Positions 42,900-51,985 are shown, numbered from the stretch's first letter. The stretch is 64,000 nucleotides of DNA from Sulfurovum sp. NBC37-1 (GCF_000010345.1 NC_009663.1:930001-994000), one strand, 5' to 3'. Made by a program: numbers and translations. Notes: a model not told the origin generated them from the sequence alone.

Positions 42900-45656
42900 A
42901 TGATGAGTTTTTTAAAGAGAAATTTTTTGTATATAATGCTTATTAGTATTATAACTGTAGTTATGACCGGATGTGGCGGCGGCGGAGGTGGAGGCGATGA
43001 TCATACGCCAATCCCACCAACCCTGAAAAGCATCGAGATCACTCCGTCTCAAGCGATGTTGAAAGTCGGCGAGACTCAGGCGTTTACCGTGAAAGGCACC
43101 TATAGTGACGGTAATGTGAAAGATATTACTGGAAATGTCAGTTTTAGCAGTAGTGACGAAAATATTGTGAAATTGGATGGTAATACTGCCAGAGCTGTCG
43201 GTGCGGGTCAAGCAACAATTACTGCAATAGCTGGACCTGGAATTACAGATACAACAACTGTTACCGTTACAGTGCCTAATGCAACAGTAACAGACGTGCA
43301 GCTTACGTTCAAGAATGGACAAACTGCTGTAGAAGTGCCTGTCGATGCCTATGGAGAGCTAAAAGTAAAAGTGGTTTACAGTGACGGCTCGACTTGGGAG
43401 CTGACTTCTTCTGAGATCGAAAATAGTATTGTGTTCAGCGTCAGCGATTCGAAAGTGGTCGATGTGCATAAAGATGGCTTCGTCAGCGCTATCGCATCGG
43501 GAGAGGCGACAATCACCGCGAACTTCGAGGAAACAGCGAGTAACATGGTCAGCGTGACGGTTAAGCCCGAGACGGTGACATTGGAGAGTATCACTCTTTC
43601 ACCATTAGACCACACAATGCCAGTAGGCGATCAGATCCAGTTTACTGCAACAGGACACTACAGCGATAATAGCGTAGAAGATATTACTTTGTCTGTCAAT
43701 TGGAATAGTAGCGATCCAAAAGTGGCAAGTATCGATGCAAAAGGACTCGTCACCGCCAATGCAGAAGGAACGGCGAACATCACCGCAACGCTCGATAGTA
43801 TAAGTGAAAGCCGAGGAGTTACTGTCAAAGCGGCTAACATAACGAGCATACAGTTGACTTTTGCCAATGGCCAGACCTCTGCCACGGTACCGGTAGGTAC
43901 GACCGGCACATTGGAAGCCATTGCAACCTACAGTGATGGTGAAAATGCTGATGTTACGAACCGTGTGTCTTACTTCGCGTACGACGATAAAGTAGTCGAT
44001 GTACAAAAGAATGGATCAGTTAGAGCAGTTGCCGCAGGCAGCAGTGAGATAAAAGCAAAGCTTGACGGTGTAGAAAGTAACGCTGTGAGCGTGAAAGCGG
44101 TGCCTGTCACATTACAAGGTATTGAGATTCAGGGAGAGGACGATACCCTCTTTACTGGAGAGCAGACACAGTTGACTGCTATGGGAAGCTTCAGTGACGG
44201 TATCGTTCGGGATATCACACAGGATGTTTCATGGAGGAGCGAGAATTTGGATGTGGCGACGGTAGATGACAAAGGAATCGTCACAGCCAACAATAAAGGT
44301 AGAGAAGGAGATGCGGTCATCAAGGCGGCATACGAATTAGTTGAGAGTAGTTTGACGATCCATGTGAAAAATCCCACCCAGGTGACATCGCTGAAGATCG
44401 TCGAGGATGACGGTTCCATTTCTACAAATGGTGAGTTTGTTGTAGGCGAAACCCTGAAGTTCAAGGCGCTTGCGGACTTTGATAACGGGGTGACTGGCAG
44501 AGATGTGACGCAGTACGTTACATGGACGGCCAGTCCTGTAGGAACTGTGAGTGTTGACCAGAATGGTCTCGTGACGGCACTGAAAGCGGGCGATGCCTTC
44601 GTGACAGCGGCCTACAAAGGTACCCATGGCAATGTGAGCGACACTATTAGGGGGACAGTTGTTGAAAAAACCGTCACCGAAGTTGTTGTCTTCAGTGATC
44701 CAGAACCTGCAAAGACGGAAGTGGGGCACTCCATCCGACTCGAGGCATGGGCGACGTTCAATGATGGAAGCAATCAGAATGTTTCCGATACCGTTAAATG
44801 GACAACAGACAATTCCGACACGTTTGTGAGAGTTGATAAAGACAATCCGAAGCTTGTTACACTTGAAGTGATTGCGGCGGCGAATGGTACGGTCACGGCA
44901 GAGCATAGCAGTGGAGTGCGTGGAAGTAAATCTTTTATCTTCGAAGGAAAGACGCCCGACCATATTGAAATTCAGGAGAGCTACTGTGGAGACGGAAACT
45001 GTCCGGTCATTACTGGTAAGACTGTCGATATACCGATTGTTGATGATGTAAATTATGATCCGGTGAGTGAGGGTGCCTACTACCCAACGGCATGGCTCGT
45101 GTACAGTGATGGAAGCAAAGAGTACATCAATACGGAAAGAGGCATTAACTGGTGGTCCGCGGATCAAGTGAGAGCGTATGTCAATACATTAAAAGGATCT
45201 TTCGTCTTTGGCCGAGGAGTCGGTAACGGTATTGAAATAAAAGTGACTTATAGTCGCGACAGAGACTATACTGCTTCGTTCTATGTAAACGTCAAAGAAG
45301 ATACTACGACGAAAACGCTTGAAGAAATCGGTATCGTAAATACGAAAGATCAGGGTTGGGGATGTACTCCGAACGATGCTGATTATGGGAAGAAACTTAC
45401 TGTAGCCGTAGAAGAGCATGGTAAGTGGCTACAGGCTTGCGGTAAATTCAATTACAGCGATGGCACTGTGAAGTGGGAAGACATCAATAATAATGTTGCC
45501 TGGTTCAGTAGTGATAGAGATGTGGCACGTGTCAGTACATACACTGGTGACTTGAAAGCAATCTCAGTAGGTAATGCGGTCATTACCGCACAGCTCACTG
45601 AGATAAAGGGTTCAATCGATGTGGTGGTTACCAATGATGCTAATGCTACCGAGTAA
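42900..45656 (+). CDS. Surface lipoprotein with about nine tandem Ig-like (BIG_2) domains
   Basis: 918 residues. Signal peptide to lipobox VVMTGC (Cys25), a Gly tract (seven Gly), then tandem bacterial Ig-like modules: each starts like LKSIEITPSQAMLKVGETQAFTVKGTYSDG and includes VSFSSSDE.. and ITAT/ANFE strands. Starts near residues 40, 125, 215, 300, 390, 480, 585, 680 and 790. Two domain types alternate in the first half (ITLSPLDH.. type and VQLTFKNGQTAVEVP.. type), so a two-domain unit was duplicated. The last two modules carry Cys pairs (ESYCGDGNC; GWGC..QAC). Likely an outer-surface adhesion or stalk protein. Two ATGs at 42900/42903, GAGGAG upstream. Confidence 0.88.
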   Translation: MMSFLKRNFLYIMLISIITVVMTGCGGGGGGGDDHTPIPPTLKSIEITPSQAMLKVGETQAFTVKGTYSDGNVKDITGNVSFSSSDENIVKLDGNTARAVGAGQATITAIAGPGITDTTTVTVTVPNATVTDVQLTFKNGQTAVEVPVDAYGELKVKVVYSDGSTWELTSSEIENSIVFSVSDSKVVDVHKDGFVSAIASGEATITANFEETASNMVSVTVKPETVTLESITLSPLDHTMPVGDQIQFTATGHYSDNSVEDITLSVNWNSSDPKVASIDAKGLVTANAEGTANITATLDSISESRGVTVKAANITSIQLTFANGQTSATVPVGTTGTLEAIATYSDGENADVTNRVSYFAYDDKVVDVQKNGSVRAVAAGSSEIKAKLDGVESNAVSVKAVPVTLQGIEIQGEDDTLFTGEQTQLTAMGSFSDGIVRDITQDVSWRSENLDVATVDDKGIVTANNKGREGDAVIKAAYELVESSLTIHVKNPTQVTSLKIVEDDGSISTNGEFVVGETLKFKALADFDNGVTGRDVTQYVTWTASPVGTVSVDQNGLVTALKAGDAFVTAAYKGTHGNVSDTIRGTVVEKTVTEVVVFSDPEPAKTEVGHSIRLEAWATFNDGSNQNVSDTVKWTTDNSDTFVRVDKDNPKLVTLEVIAAANGTVTAEHSSGVRGSKSFIFEGKTPDHIEIQESYCGDGNCPVITGKTVDIPIVDDVNYDPVSEGAYYPTAWLVYSDGSKEYINTERGINWWSADQVRAYVNTLKGSFVFGRGVGNGIEIKVTYSRDRDYTASFYVNVKEDTTTKTLEEIGIVNTKDQGWGCTPNDADYGKKLTVAVEEHGKWLQACGKFNYSDGTVKWEDINNNVAWFSSDRDVARVSTYTGDLKAISVGNAVITAQLTEIKGSIDVVVTNDANATE

Positions 45657-45721
45657 GATGCAATCGTGAAGAATAGTGCGGCACTCAACATTGGAGAGTA
45701 ACCGTTGTTAGACATTCAGAG

Positions 45722-45742
45722 ATGCTCCTATGATGGGAGCAT
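45722..45742 (+). terminator. Hairpin downstream of the Ig-like lipoprotein gene
   Basis: Arms ATGCTCC (45722-45728) and GGAGCAT (45736-45742), 7-bp stem, without a T-run. It lies 65 nt after the stop. It may be a weak terminator or a 3' stabiliser. Confidence 0.4.
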
Positions 45743-45788
45743 ATCGATATAGTTGGAATAAGCGTAAAAGTCGCTTTGTGGTAAAAAA

Positions 45789-45808
45789 CCTTCCATTAAA
45801 ATGGAAGG
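45789..45808 (-). terminator. Hairpin with U-tract on the minus strand
   Basis: Perfect 9-bp arms CCTTCCATT / AATGGAAGG with a two-base loop; on the minus strand it is followed by TTTTTT. No minus-strand gene ends near here, so its owner is unclear. It lies in the 45657-46063 gap, which also holds an inverted repeat CGCTCC/GGAGCG (45848-45862) and no convincing gene. Confidence 0.45.
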
Positions 45809-46063
45809 AAACCTATATCAGCTTCTAAACATATATATGTATCTATGCGCTCCATCGGAGCGTAAATTCCCCCGAAAATTCTTAGTAACGAAGACCTCGA
45901 GAAGATGGTCGATGCGGGTACCTCTCTTTTTTAGTATGGCGGCAATGACCACTTCTCTCTGCTTTGTTAGGTCTATACTGTAGCCAGGAATAATATTCCA
46001 CTTTTTTTATGATGGAAAGGAAACGTGCTATAATTGAACCATTCAAAATTCAGGAGTGTTAAT

Positions 46064-46723
46064 ATGCATCAGCAGATCAAACGTTTTTTCTTTCTCTTTT
46101 CGCTTCTTGTCGGTATCTCAAGCTTCTCGTACAGTGCTACATCTGAAGAGAACTTTGAGAATGTCAGTGTAGGGCAGCTTCCTCAAGCATGGAAACGCGC
46201 AGAGACCAATGCCGAGCATCCCGCAGCTGTCTGGGAAGTGACAAGATCGAATGACACGTCGCGCGGGAAACACATTTTATCTCTCTCTTCGTTCGAAGGG
46301 GGCTCTTTTCGCTATTTTAACCTTTGTTACACCGATGCTGTGTCATTCAGGGATGGCGAGATCTCCGTATGGTTCAAAGCAAACAGCGGGAATATAGACC
46401 AGGGCGGCGGTATTATGTGGAGGGTGCAGGACAAAGATACATACTATGTCGCAAGGTTCAATCCACTTGAAGACAATTTCAGATTTTACTCTGTGATTAA
46501 CGGTGATCGAAAGGAATTGTGTTCTGCTGATGTGCATCTTAAGAAGAGGTGGCACCTTATGAAGATCGTGCAGAAAGGCAGTCATTTTGAAGGCTTTTTA
46601 GACGGTAAAAAGTTATTGAATTGCGACAATGATATTATCAAAAAAAGCGGTGGTGTCGGTGTGTGGACCAAAGCGGATGCCGCTACTTCCTTTGATGACT
46701 TTACTGTAAAGGATAACAATTGA
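46064..46723 (+). CDS. Exported concanavalin/LamG-like protein heading the iron ABC operon
   Basis: 219 residues from the ATG at 46064 (AGGAG upstream). Signal peptide to SYSA, then ENFENVSVGQLPQAWKRAETN and FRDGEISVWFKANSGNIDQGGGIMWRVQDKDTYYVARFNPLEDNFRFYSVINGDRKELCSAD, typical of the DUF1080/3-keto-disaccharide hydrolase-like jelly roll. Ligand unknown. The stop overlaps the next ATG by 1 nt (TGATG), so it is translationally coupled to the iron-binding gene. Promoter TATAAT at 46029-46034. Confidence 0.78.
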   Translation: MHQQIKRFFFLFSLLVGISSFSYSATSEENFENVSVGQLPQAWKRAETNAEHPAAVWEVTRSNDTSRGKHILSLSSFEGGSFRYFNLCYTDAVSFRDGEISVWFKANSGNIDQGGGIMWRVQDKDTYYVARFNPLEDNFRFYSVINGDRKELCSADVHLKKRWHLMKIVQKGSHFEGFLDGKKLLNCDNDIIKKSGGVGVWTKADAATSFDDFTVKDNN

Positions 46724-47724
46724 TGAAATTTATACTTCTTTTGTTTGTATCTCTCATATTCACATCCTGTTCCAAACAAAACGATACGCAGAGTGTCACA
46801 GTATATGTCTCCGAAGACCAGGTATTCTCCGAACCGGTACTGGAGGCATTTGAAAAGAAAACAGGCATCAAGGTCAATGCCGTGTATGACAGTGAAGAGT
46901 CCAAAAGTACGGGGGTGATGAACCGGTTGATCGCGGAGAAGAACAATCCGCAGGCGGATGTCTACTGGGCGAATGAACCCATCAGGGCGGAAGTGCTTCG
47001 CAAAAAGGGGATACTCTCAGCATACGAGAGTCCCAATGCCAAGGGCATACCGGAAGAGTTCAAACAAAAAGAACACTACTGGGCAGGCTTTTCGGCAAGG
47101 GTACGGCTTTTCATCGTCAATAAAAATGCAACGGATGTTCCCACTTCGGTCTTCGACTATGCCAAACCTGAGTTCAAGGGGAAAGACGTCATAGCCAATC
47201 CTCTCTTTGGTACAACCACTTCGCATGTGGCGGCGCTTTTTACGATTTTGGGTGATGCAAAGACGAAAGCATTTTTGGAACAGATGAAGGCGAACGGGGT
47301 GGCCATTGCAACAAGCAACGGTGAAAGTGCGGACCTGGTTGCATCCGGGAAATACGATTTTTCTCTGGTGGACAGTGACGATGCCGTAAGCCGACTCAAA
47401 CAGCATGATCCGATTCGCATTGTTTACCCCGATCAGAGAGAGGGGGAAATGGGTTTGTTCGTTGTCCCCAATACAGCGATGCTCATTGCCCACACGAAAC
47501 ATCCTGAAGCTGCCAAAAAACTGATCGATTTTCTGCTCAGCCTTGAAACGGAAGAGATGCTGGCCTTTGCGGACTGTGCGCAGATACCGCTTCACAAGGG
47601 TGTCAAGATGCCTGCATCGCTCAAGCCGATCTCGGAACTGAAAGTGATGAAGGTCGATTATGCCAAAGTGGCAGATGAAATGGTAAGGATACAGCCTTAT
47701 CTCAAAGCCTGGCTGGCCAAATAG
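46723..47724 (+). CDS. fbpA: Iron(III)-binding periplasmic lipoprotein of ABC transporter
   Basis: 333 residues from the ATG at 46723. Lipobox FTSC at residue about 17 anchors it. VTVYVSEDQVFSEPVLEAFEKKTGIKVNAVYDSEESKSTGVMNRLIAEKNNPQADVYW is the FbpA/FutA-type start, and VDSDDAVSRLKQHDPIRIVYPDQREGEMGLFVVPNTAML the second half. Ferric-binding Tyr pairs are expected, not proven here; thiamine or spermidine-type relatives are less likely given the overall match. Gene order SBP-permease-ATPase supports a complete importer. Confidence 0.88.
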   Translation: MKFILLLFVSLIFTSCSKQNDTQSVTVYVSEDQVFSEPVLEAFEKKTGIKVNAVYDSEESKSTGVMNRLIAEKNNPQADVYWANEPIRAEVLRKKGILSAYESPNAKGIPEEFKQKEHYWAGFSARVRLFIVNKNATDVPTSVFDYAKPEFKGKDVIANPLFGTTTSHVAALFTILGDAKTKAFLEQMKANGVAIATSNGESADLVASGKYDFSLVDSDDAVSRLKQHDPIRIVYPDQREGEMGLFVVPNTAMLIAHTKHPEAAKKLIDFLLSLETEEMLAFADCAQIPLHKGVKMPASLKPISELKVMKVDYAKVADEMVRIQPYLKAWLAK

Positions 47725-47726
47725 TC

Positions 47727-49250
47727 ATGCAACGGCAGACATTCGCGTGGGGTGTGATCCTGCTGTTTGTGCTGATCGGTTTACTGCCGATCATCGTGAT
47801 GGTATGGAATGCCTTCAGCGGTATGGACCTGCAAACGCTTCGATCGCTCTTTTCCCAGAAAGAGGTGTACGGAAGTTTTGTCAACAGTCTACTCCTGAGC
47901 TTTGTCGTCGCCTTGATCACGACATTTTCAGGCATGCTTCTGGGGGTACTCTTTGCCAAGACCGATCTTGCCACTTCCCGATTCTTTTTGTCTCTTTTAA
48001 TCGTTCCCCTGTTGATCCCGCCTTATATCATAGCGCTGGGGTGGATAGATGTCATCGGCGTCAACAGCACATTCAGTAGCGTCCTTTTTGGTTTCGGGGG
48101 AACGGCTTGGGTGCTTTTTTCAGTTTATCTGCCTATCCCGACAGTGTTGACCATGGTTTTTCTGAAACAGGTCGCACCCGACCTTGAAGACGCGGCAAGG
48201 CTCTATACAGGGGACATCGGTGCGCTGAGATATATCTCCCTGCCGTTGATCATACCGGCACTGGTGCTCTCTTTTCTGCTGGTATTTATCTTGACCTTTG
48301 GTGAATACAGTGTGGCAAATGTACTGCGTTACAGTGTGTTCCCTTTGGAGAGTTTTGTACGTTTCAGTGCATTCTACGACTTCAAGGCGGCACTGATGAT
48401 GGCACTGCCGATGATCGTTGTTGCTGCAGGTGTTCTACTGGTCGAAAGGGTTTATCTGGACAAAAAACTGTTCAAACTCAAAGAGCTTGAACGGATCAAC
48501 ATCATATCACTTCCGAAAAAATATCAGATAGGATTCAGTATTTTTGTGGGACTTGTCATTTTGCTGATCGTTGTACTGCCACTGCTTTCACTGTTTTTGC
48601 GTATCACAGACTTTGAAGTACTTCTTGCTGCTTTTGCCAAGGCATGGATGCCGCTTCTGCACAGTTTTCTGTACAGCTTCACCGGAGCGGCTTTGTTGAC
48701 ACTGTTCGGGTTTCTCTCGGCTTACATCATTGCTTACAGAGTAGTGCCGTACTGGCGGTTTTACGATGCAAGTATCGTTTTTTTACTGACGCTTCCGGCA
48801 ACCGTGCTGGCCATTGGGTTGATACTGCTCTGGAACAGGCCGATGCTCGATGTCATTTACGCTTCTGCGCTGATCGTCATATTCGGCTACGTCGGAAAAT
48901 ATCTGGCCGTGGCGGCGAAAATGAGTGAACGCAAACTACTGCAGATACCGCCTTCCATGATGGAAGCGGCGCAGATCTCCGGGGCGAACTGGTTTGCCGT
49001 GTTACGCTACATCCTCCTGCCGCAGTCAAAAAAAACGCTCATTGCTGTTTTTGCGGTAAGTTTCATTTTCTGTTTTCGGGAAAGTACGATCACTATGCTG
49101 GTGTACCCTCCGGGCTATGAGACACTGCCGGTTTACATTGTGACACAGATGGCGAATGGTAAACCGGAAACGATTGCTTCTCTTAGTGCCATTATAGTGC
49201 TTTCCATCGTGGTACCGTTTTCCATTTTGAGCCGGAGAAGAACTGCATGA
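47727..49250 (+). CDS. fbpB: Iron(III) ABC transporter permease (fused two-domain)
   Basis: 507 residues, about twelve helices in two homologous halves, as in FbpB. Each half carries an EAA-type cytoplasmic loop (LEDAARLYTGDIGALRYISLPLIIPALV; MMEAAQISGANWFAVLRYILLPQSKK). It starts 3 nt after the SBP stop and overlaps the ATPase gene by 4 nt. Confidence 0.92.
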   Translation: MQRQTFAWGVILLFVLIGLLPIIVMVWNAFSGMDLQTLRSLFSQKEVYGSFVNSLLLSFVVALITTFSGMLLGVLFAKTDLATSRFFLSLLIVPLLIPPYIIALGWIDVIGVNSTFSSVLFGFGGTAWVLFSVYLPIPTVLTMVFLKQVAPDLEDAARLYTGDIGALRYISLPLIIPALVLSFLLVFILTFGEYSVANVLRYSVFPLESFVRFSAFYDFKAALMMALPMIVVAAGVLLVERVYLDKKLFKLKELERINIISLPKKYQIGFSIFVGLVILLIVVLPLLSLFLRITDFEVLLAAFAKAWMPLLHSFLYSFTGAALLTLFGFLSAYIIAYRVVPYWRFYDASIVFLLTLPATVLAIGLILLWNRPMLDVIYASALIVIFGYVGKYLAVAAKMSERKLLQIPPSMMEAAQISGANWFAVLRYILLPQSKKTLIAVFAVSFIFCFRESTITMLVYPPGYETLPVYIVTQMANGKPETIASLSAIIVLSIVVPFSILSRRRTA

Positions 49251-49906
49251 TAAAAATAAAAAACCTCTTATTTATGTATGAAGACAAAAACGTTCTAAAC
49301 GATTTAGACCTTCTTGTCAGACCGAAAGAACGGCTTGTCCTGTTGGGCAGTTCCGGTTCAGGGAAATCTACTCTGTTGAAACTCATAGCAGGATTTATTG
49401 CGCCTGATTCAGGAGAAATTGTAATTGATTTGAAGATCGTCAGTAAAGAGGGAAGCGTCATCGTACCGCCTCATCAGCGAGGTATCTCCATGGTTTTTCA
49501 GGACTTGGCACTGTGGCCCCATATGAGTGTTGGAGAAAATATAGCATTCGGCTTGAAAATGCATAAGGTGCCCATAAAAGAAAGAGGGGAAAAGGTCAAA
49601 GCTTTTCTGGCACTTGTTGGACTTCCCGGCTATGAAAATAAAAAGACAGAAGCCCTCTCGGGAGGAGAACAACAAAGGGTCGCTCTGGCACGCGCGCTTG
49701 TCCTCTCCCCAAAGGTTGTGCTGATGGATGAACCGCTTTCGAGCCTCGATGAAGATCTCAACAGACGTTTGCGAAAGGAGATCATTGATTTGCAGGAAAA
49801 ATTGGGGTTTACTCTGGTGTATGTAACGCACAACAGAGAAGAAGCCACTGAGATCGCCAGTAGAATCATAAAGATACAAGACGGGAAGATCATTGAACAG
49901 AGATAA
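49247..49906 (+). CDS. fbpC: Iron(III) ABC transporter ATP-binding protein
   Basis: 219 residues. Walker A GSSGSGKST (about residues 36-44), ABC signature LSGGEQQRVALARAL, Walker B VVLMDEPLSSLDED, H-loop VYVTHNREEA. It lacks the C-terminal regulatory extension of the longer FbpC proteins, which is common. ATGA overlap with the permease. Confidence 0.94.
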   Translation: MIKIKNLLFMYEDKNVLNDLDLLVRPKERLVLLGSSGSGKSTLLKLIAGFIAPDSGEIVIDLKIVSKEGSVIVPPHQRGISMVFQDLALWPHMSVGENIAFGLKMHKVPIKERGEKVKAFLALVGLPGYENKKTEALSGGEQQRVALARALVLSPKVVLMDEPLSSLDEDLNRRLRKEIIDLQEKLGFTLVYVTHNREEATEIASRIIKIQDGKIIEQR

Positions 49907-49980
49907 CTACGCTAAAATCTAAAATATTTTTACTTTGCGCTTGTGTAGGTATGCTATAATCGTTAAAAAAAGGATGGATT

Positions 49981-50505
49981 ATGAAACGAATTTTTATCTC
50001 TTTTATAGTCGCAGGTGTATTGGCAGTGGCCGGTAATTTTACGCTTACGAGCAGTGATGTCGGAGGTCAGCTCACCAAAGTGCAGGAGTTCAATGGTTTT
50101 GGCTGTAACGGGCAAAATGTATCGCCTGAACTGAGTTGGAATGGTGTGCCGAAGGGTACCAAGAGTTTTGCGATTACAGTGTATGATCCTGATGCCCCTA
50201 CAGGCAGCGGATGGTGGCACTGGATAGCGGTGAACATTCCGGCGAATGTTACGTCCATTCCTGCGGGAGCTTCCGGAAAGTCAATGCCAAAAGGGACGAT
50301 TGAAACTCTGAACGATTTTGGAAGTACGGGATTTGGCGGTGCATGTCCTCCAAAGGGTGATAAACACCGATATATCTTTACCGTGTATGCTTTGGATGTG
50401 AATAAACTGCCGGTAAAGGCAAGTACGAAACCGCCGGTTGTCGGGTATCAGATAAACGCGCATACGATCTCGAAAGCGAGTATCGTTTCATACTATCGGA
50501 GATAA
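49981..50505 (+). CDS. Exported YbhB/YbcL-family (Raf-kinase-inhibitor-like) protein
   Basis: 174 residues with a signal peptide (MKRIFISFIVAGVLAVAG). The family core is clear: GQNVSPELSWNGVPKGTKSFAITVYDPDAPTGSGWWHWIAVNIPANV, then GGACPPKGDKHRYIFTVYALDV. Phosphatidylethanolamine-binding-like fold, exact role unknown. AAAAAAAGGATGGATT precedes the ATG. Confidence 0.93.
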   Translation: MKRIFISFIVAGVLAVAGNFTLTSSDVGGQLTKVQEFNGFGCNGQNVSPELSWNGVPKGTKSFAITVYDPDAPTGSGWWHWIAVNIPANVTSIPAGASGKSMPKGTIETLNDFGSTGFGGACPPKGDKHRYIFTVYALDVNKLPVKASTKPPVVGYQINAHTISKASIVSYYRR

Positions 50506-50510
50506 TGTAG

Positions 50511-51968
50511 ATGCCGGGTGCCATATATCTACCTGAAGTACTCTATACTATTGCAGATCGTTTGGAAACCAAAGGTGCTGCTGTACTGCTTGTGGGCGGT
50601 GCGGTACGCGATATGGTCATGGGGCAGGATGTCAAGGATTATGACATCGAAGTGTATGGACTTACGACATTAGATGAACTCGAATCGGTCCTGTCTAAAT
50701 TTGGCAGTGTTTCTCAGGTAGGAAAGCATTTTGGCATCGTCAAACTGAGGATCGGTGATGTCGAGTATGATTTTTCTTTTCCGCGTACCGAGAGAAAGAC
50801 AGGCAGGGGACATACAGGCTTTGAAGTAGAAATAGATGGGATGCTTGATTTCAAAGAAGCAGCACACCGCAGGGATTTTACGATCAATGCCATCGGGTAT
50901 AATATTAAAACATATGAAATTCTTGATCCTTTTGGCGGCCTGAATGATATTCGGTACAAAATACTGCGCCATATCGATGACAGTACTTTCATTGAAGACC
51001 CGCTTCGTGTCTACCGCGCCATACAGTTCGCTGCACGTTTTGGTTTTGATGTGGCAGAGAATACAGCAGTACTTTGTAAACAAATGGTTGCATCAGGAGT
51101 ACTTGAAGAACTGCCCAAAGAGCGCATTTACGAAGAGTGGAAAAAACTGCTTCTCAAGGCGCCCAAGCCCTCCATGGGGTTTGGGCTGATGCGGGAGTGG
51201 GGTATCACCGAACACTGCTTTCTAGAACTGCATGCACTCATAGATGTACCGCAGGATACCAAATACCATCCTGAGGGGGATGTATGGACGCACACGATGC
51301 TGAGTATCGATGCTATGGCATCGATACTCAACAAGGAAGAGAAAGTAGAAAGTAGGTCGTGTAGGGTGCTGTCCCCTGACAGCACCACAGATAAACACCG
51401 GAATGAAAAAAGAGCATTGAAGCTTTTGTTCGCTGAATTGTGTCATGACTTTGGAAAACCGATGACTACAACGGTAGAAGAGGGGTGTATCAAGGCGATC
51501 GGACATGAAAAGGCAGGTATTGAACCCACAAGGTCATTTATGTATCGCCTGACAGAGGAGCATGATTTCATCGAGAGTATCCTACCTCTGGTGGAGCATC
51601 ATCTCAAACCATCACAGTTCTATAAACAGGGAGCCAAAGCATCTGCCATACGTAGATTGGCAACCAAAGTGAACATTGAAGATCTGGTGCTGGTGGCCAA
51701 AGCGGATTTTCTGGGCCGTACAACACCCGAAGCTAAAAAAGGTGTGTATGAAGCAGGAGAGTGGCTACTTGGGAAAGCAGAAGAGCTGAAGGTGAAAAAC
51801 AGGCCGATCGAACCTATTTTGCAGGGGAGGGATCTCATAGCTCTTGGAATGCAGCCTTCGCCAAGATTTGGAACTATTCTGGATGAGGTGTATGGATTGC
51901 AACTTGATGGAGTGATCTCAGACAGAGAAGGGGCTCTTGATCATGTCAAAAGGCATCATTGCCAATAA
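50511..51968 (+). CDS. CCA-adding enzyme / poly(A)-polymerase-family nucleotidyltransferase with HD domain
   Basis: 485 residues. The N-terminal nucleotidyltransferase has LLVGGAVRDMVMGQDVKDYDIEVYG (GG and DxD-type metal motif), then AAHRRDFTINAIGYNI and EDPLRVYRAIQFAARFGF. The HD domain has WTHTMLSIDAMAS and LCHDFGKP. It most likely matures tRNA 3' ends; poly(A) polymerase cannot be excluded. About 21 extra residues (from KVESRSCRVLSPDS to the HRNEK that precedes RALKLLFAELCHD) interrupt the usual link before the HD motif; they are coded by a GTAGGGTG palindrome and its flanks at 51340-51410. Confidence 0.9.
   Translation: MPGAIYLPEVLYTIADRLETKGAAVLLVGGAVRDMVMGQDVKDYDIEVYGLTTLDELESVLSKFGSVSQVGKHFGIVKLRIGDVEYDFSFPRTERKTGRGHTGFEVEIDGMLDFKEAAHRRDFTINAIGYNIKTYEILDPFGGLNDIRYKILRHIDDSTFIEDPLRVYRAIQFAARFGFDVAENTAVLCKQMVASGVLEELPKERIYEEWKKLLLKAPKPSMGFGLMREWGITEHCFLELHALIDVPQDTKYHPEGDVWTHTMLSIDAMASILNKEEKVESRSCRVLSPDSTTDKHRNEKRALKLLFAELCHDFGKPMTTTVEEGCIKAIGHEKAGIEPTRSFMYRLTEEHDFIESILPLVEHHLKPSQFYKQGAKASAIRRLATKVNIEDLVLVAKADFLGRTTPEAKKGVYEAGEWLLGKAEELKVKNRPIEPILQGRDLIALGMQPSPRFGTILDEVYGLQLDGVISDREGALDHVKRHHCQ
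51361..51386 (+). repeat. GTAGGGTG palindrome inside the CCA/poly(A)-polymerase gene
   Basis: Head GTAGGGTG, perfect 9-bp arms GGTGCTGTC (51365-51373) and GACAGCACC (51378-51386) with loop CCCT. Same length, head and loop as 22845-22870 on the minus strand. The frame is kept through it. Just upstream, 51301-51330 is another perfect inverted repeat (13-bp arms). Confidence 0.8.
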
Positions 51969-51985
51969 ATCATTTTTTGTTATAA

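Noticed and set aside
42975-42995. Glycine-codon tract after the lipobox of the Ig-like protein as a slippage site
   Set aside because: The DNA is a mixed GGC/GGA/GGT run, not a single-base homopolymer, so slippage is unlikely.
45826-46010. Minus-strand open stretch reading like SIDLTKQREVVIAAILKKRG
   Set aside because: No start codon or ribosome site and only about 55 codons. It could be the relic of a gene but resembles nothing I can name.
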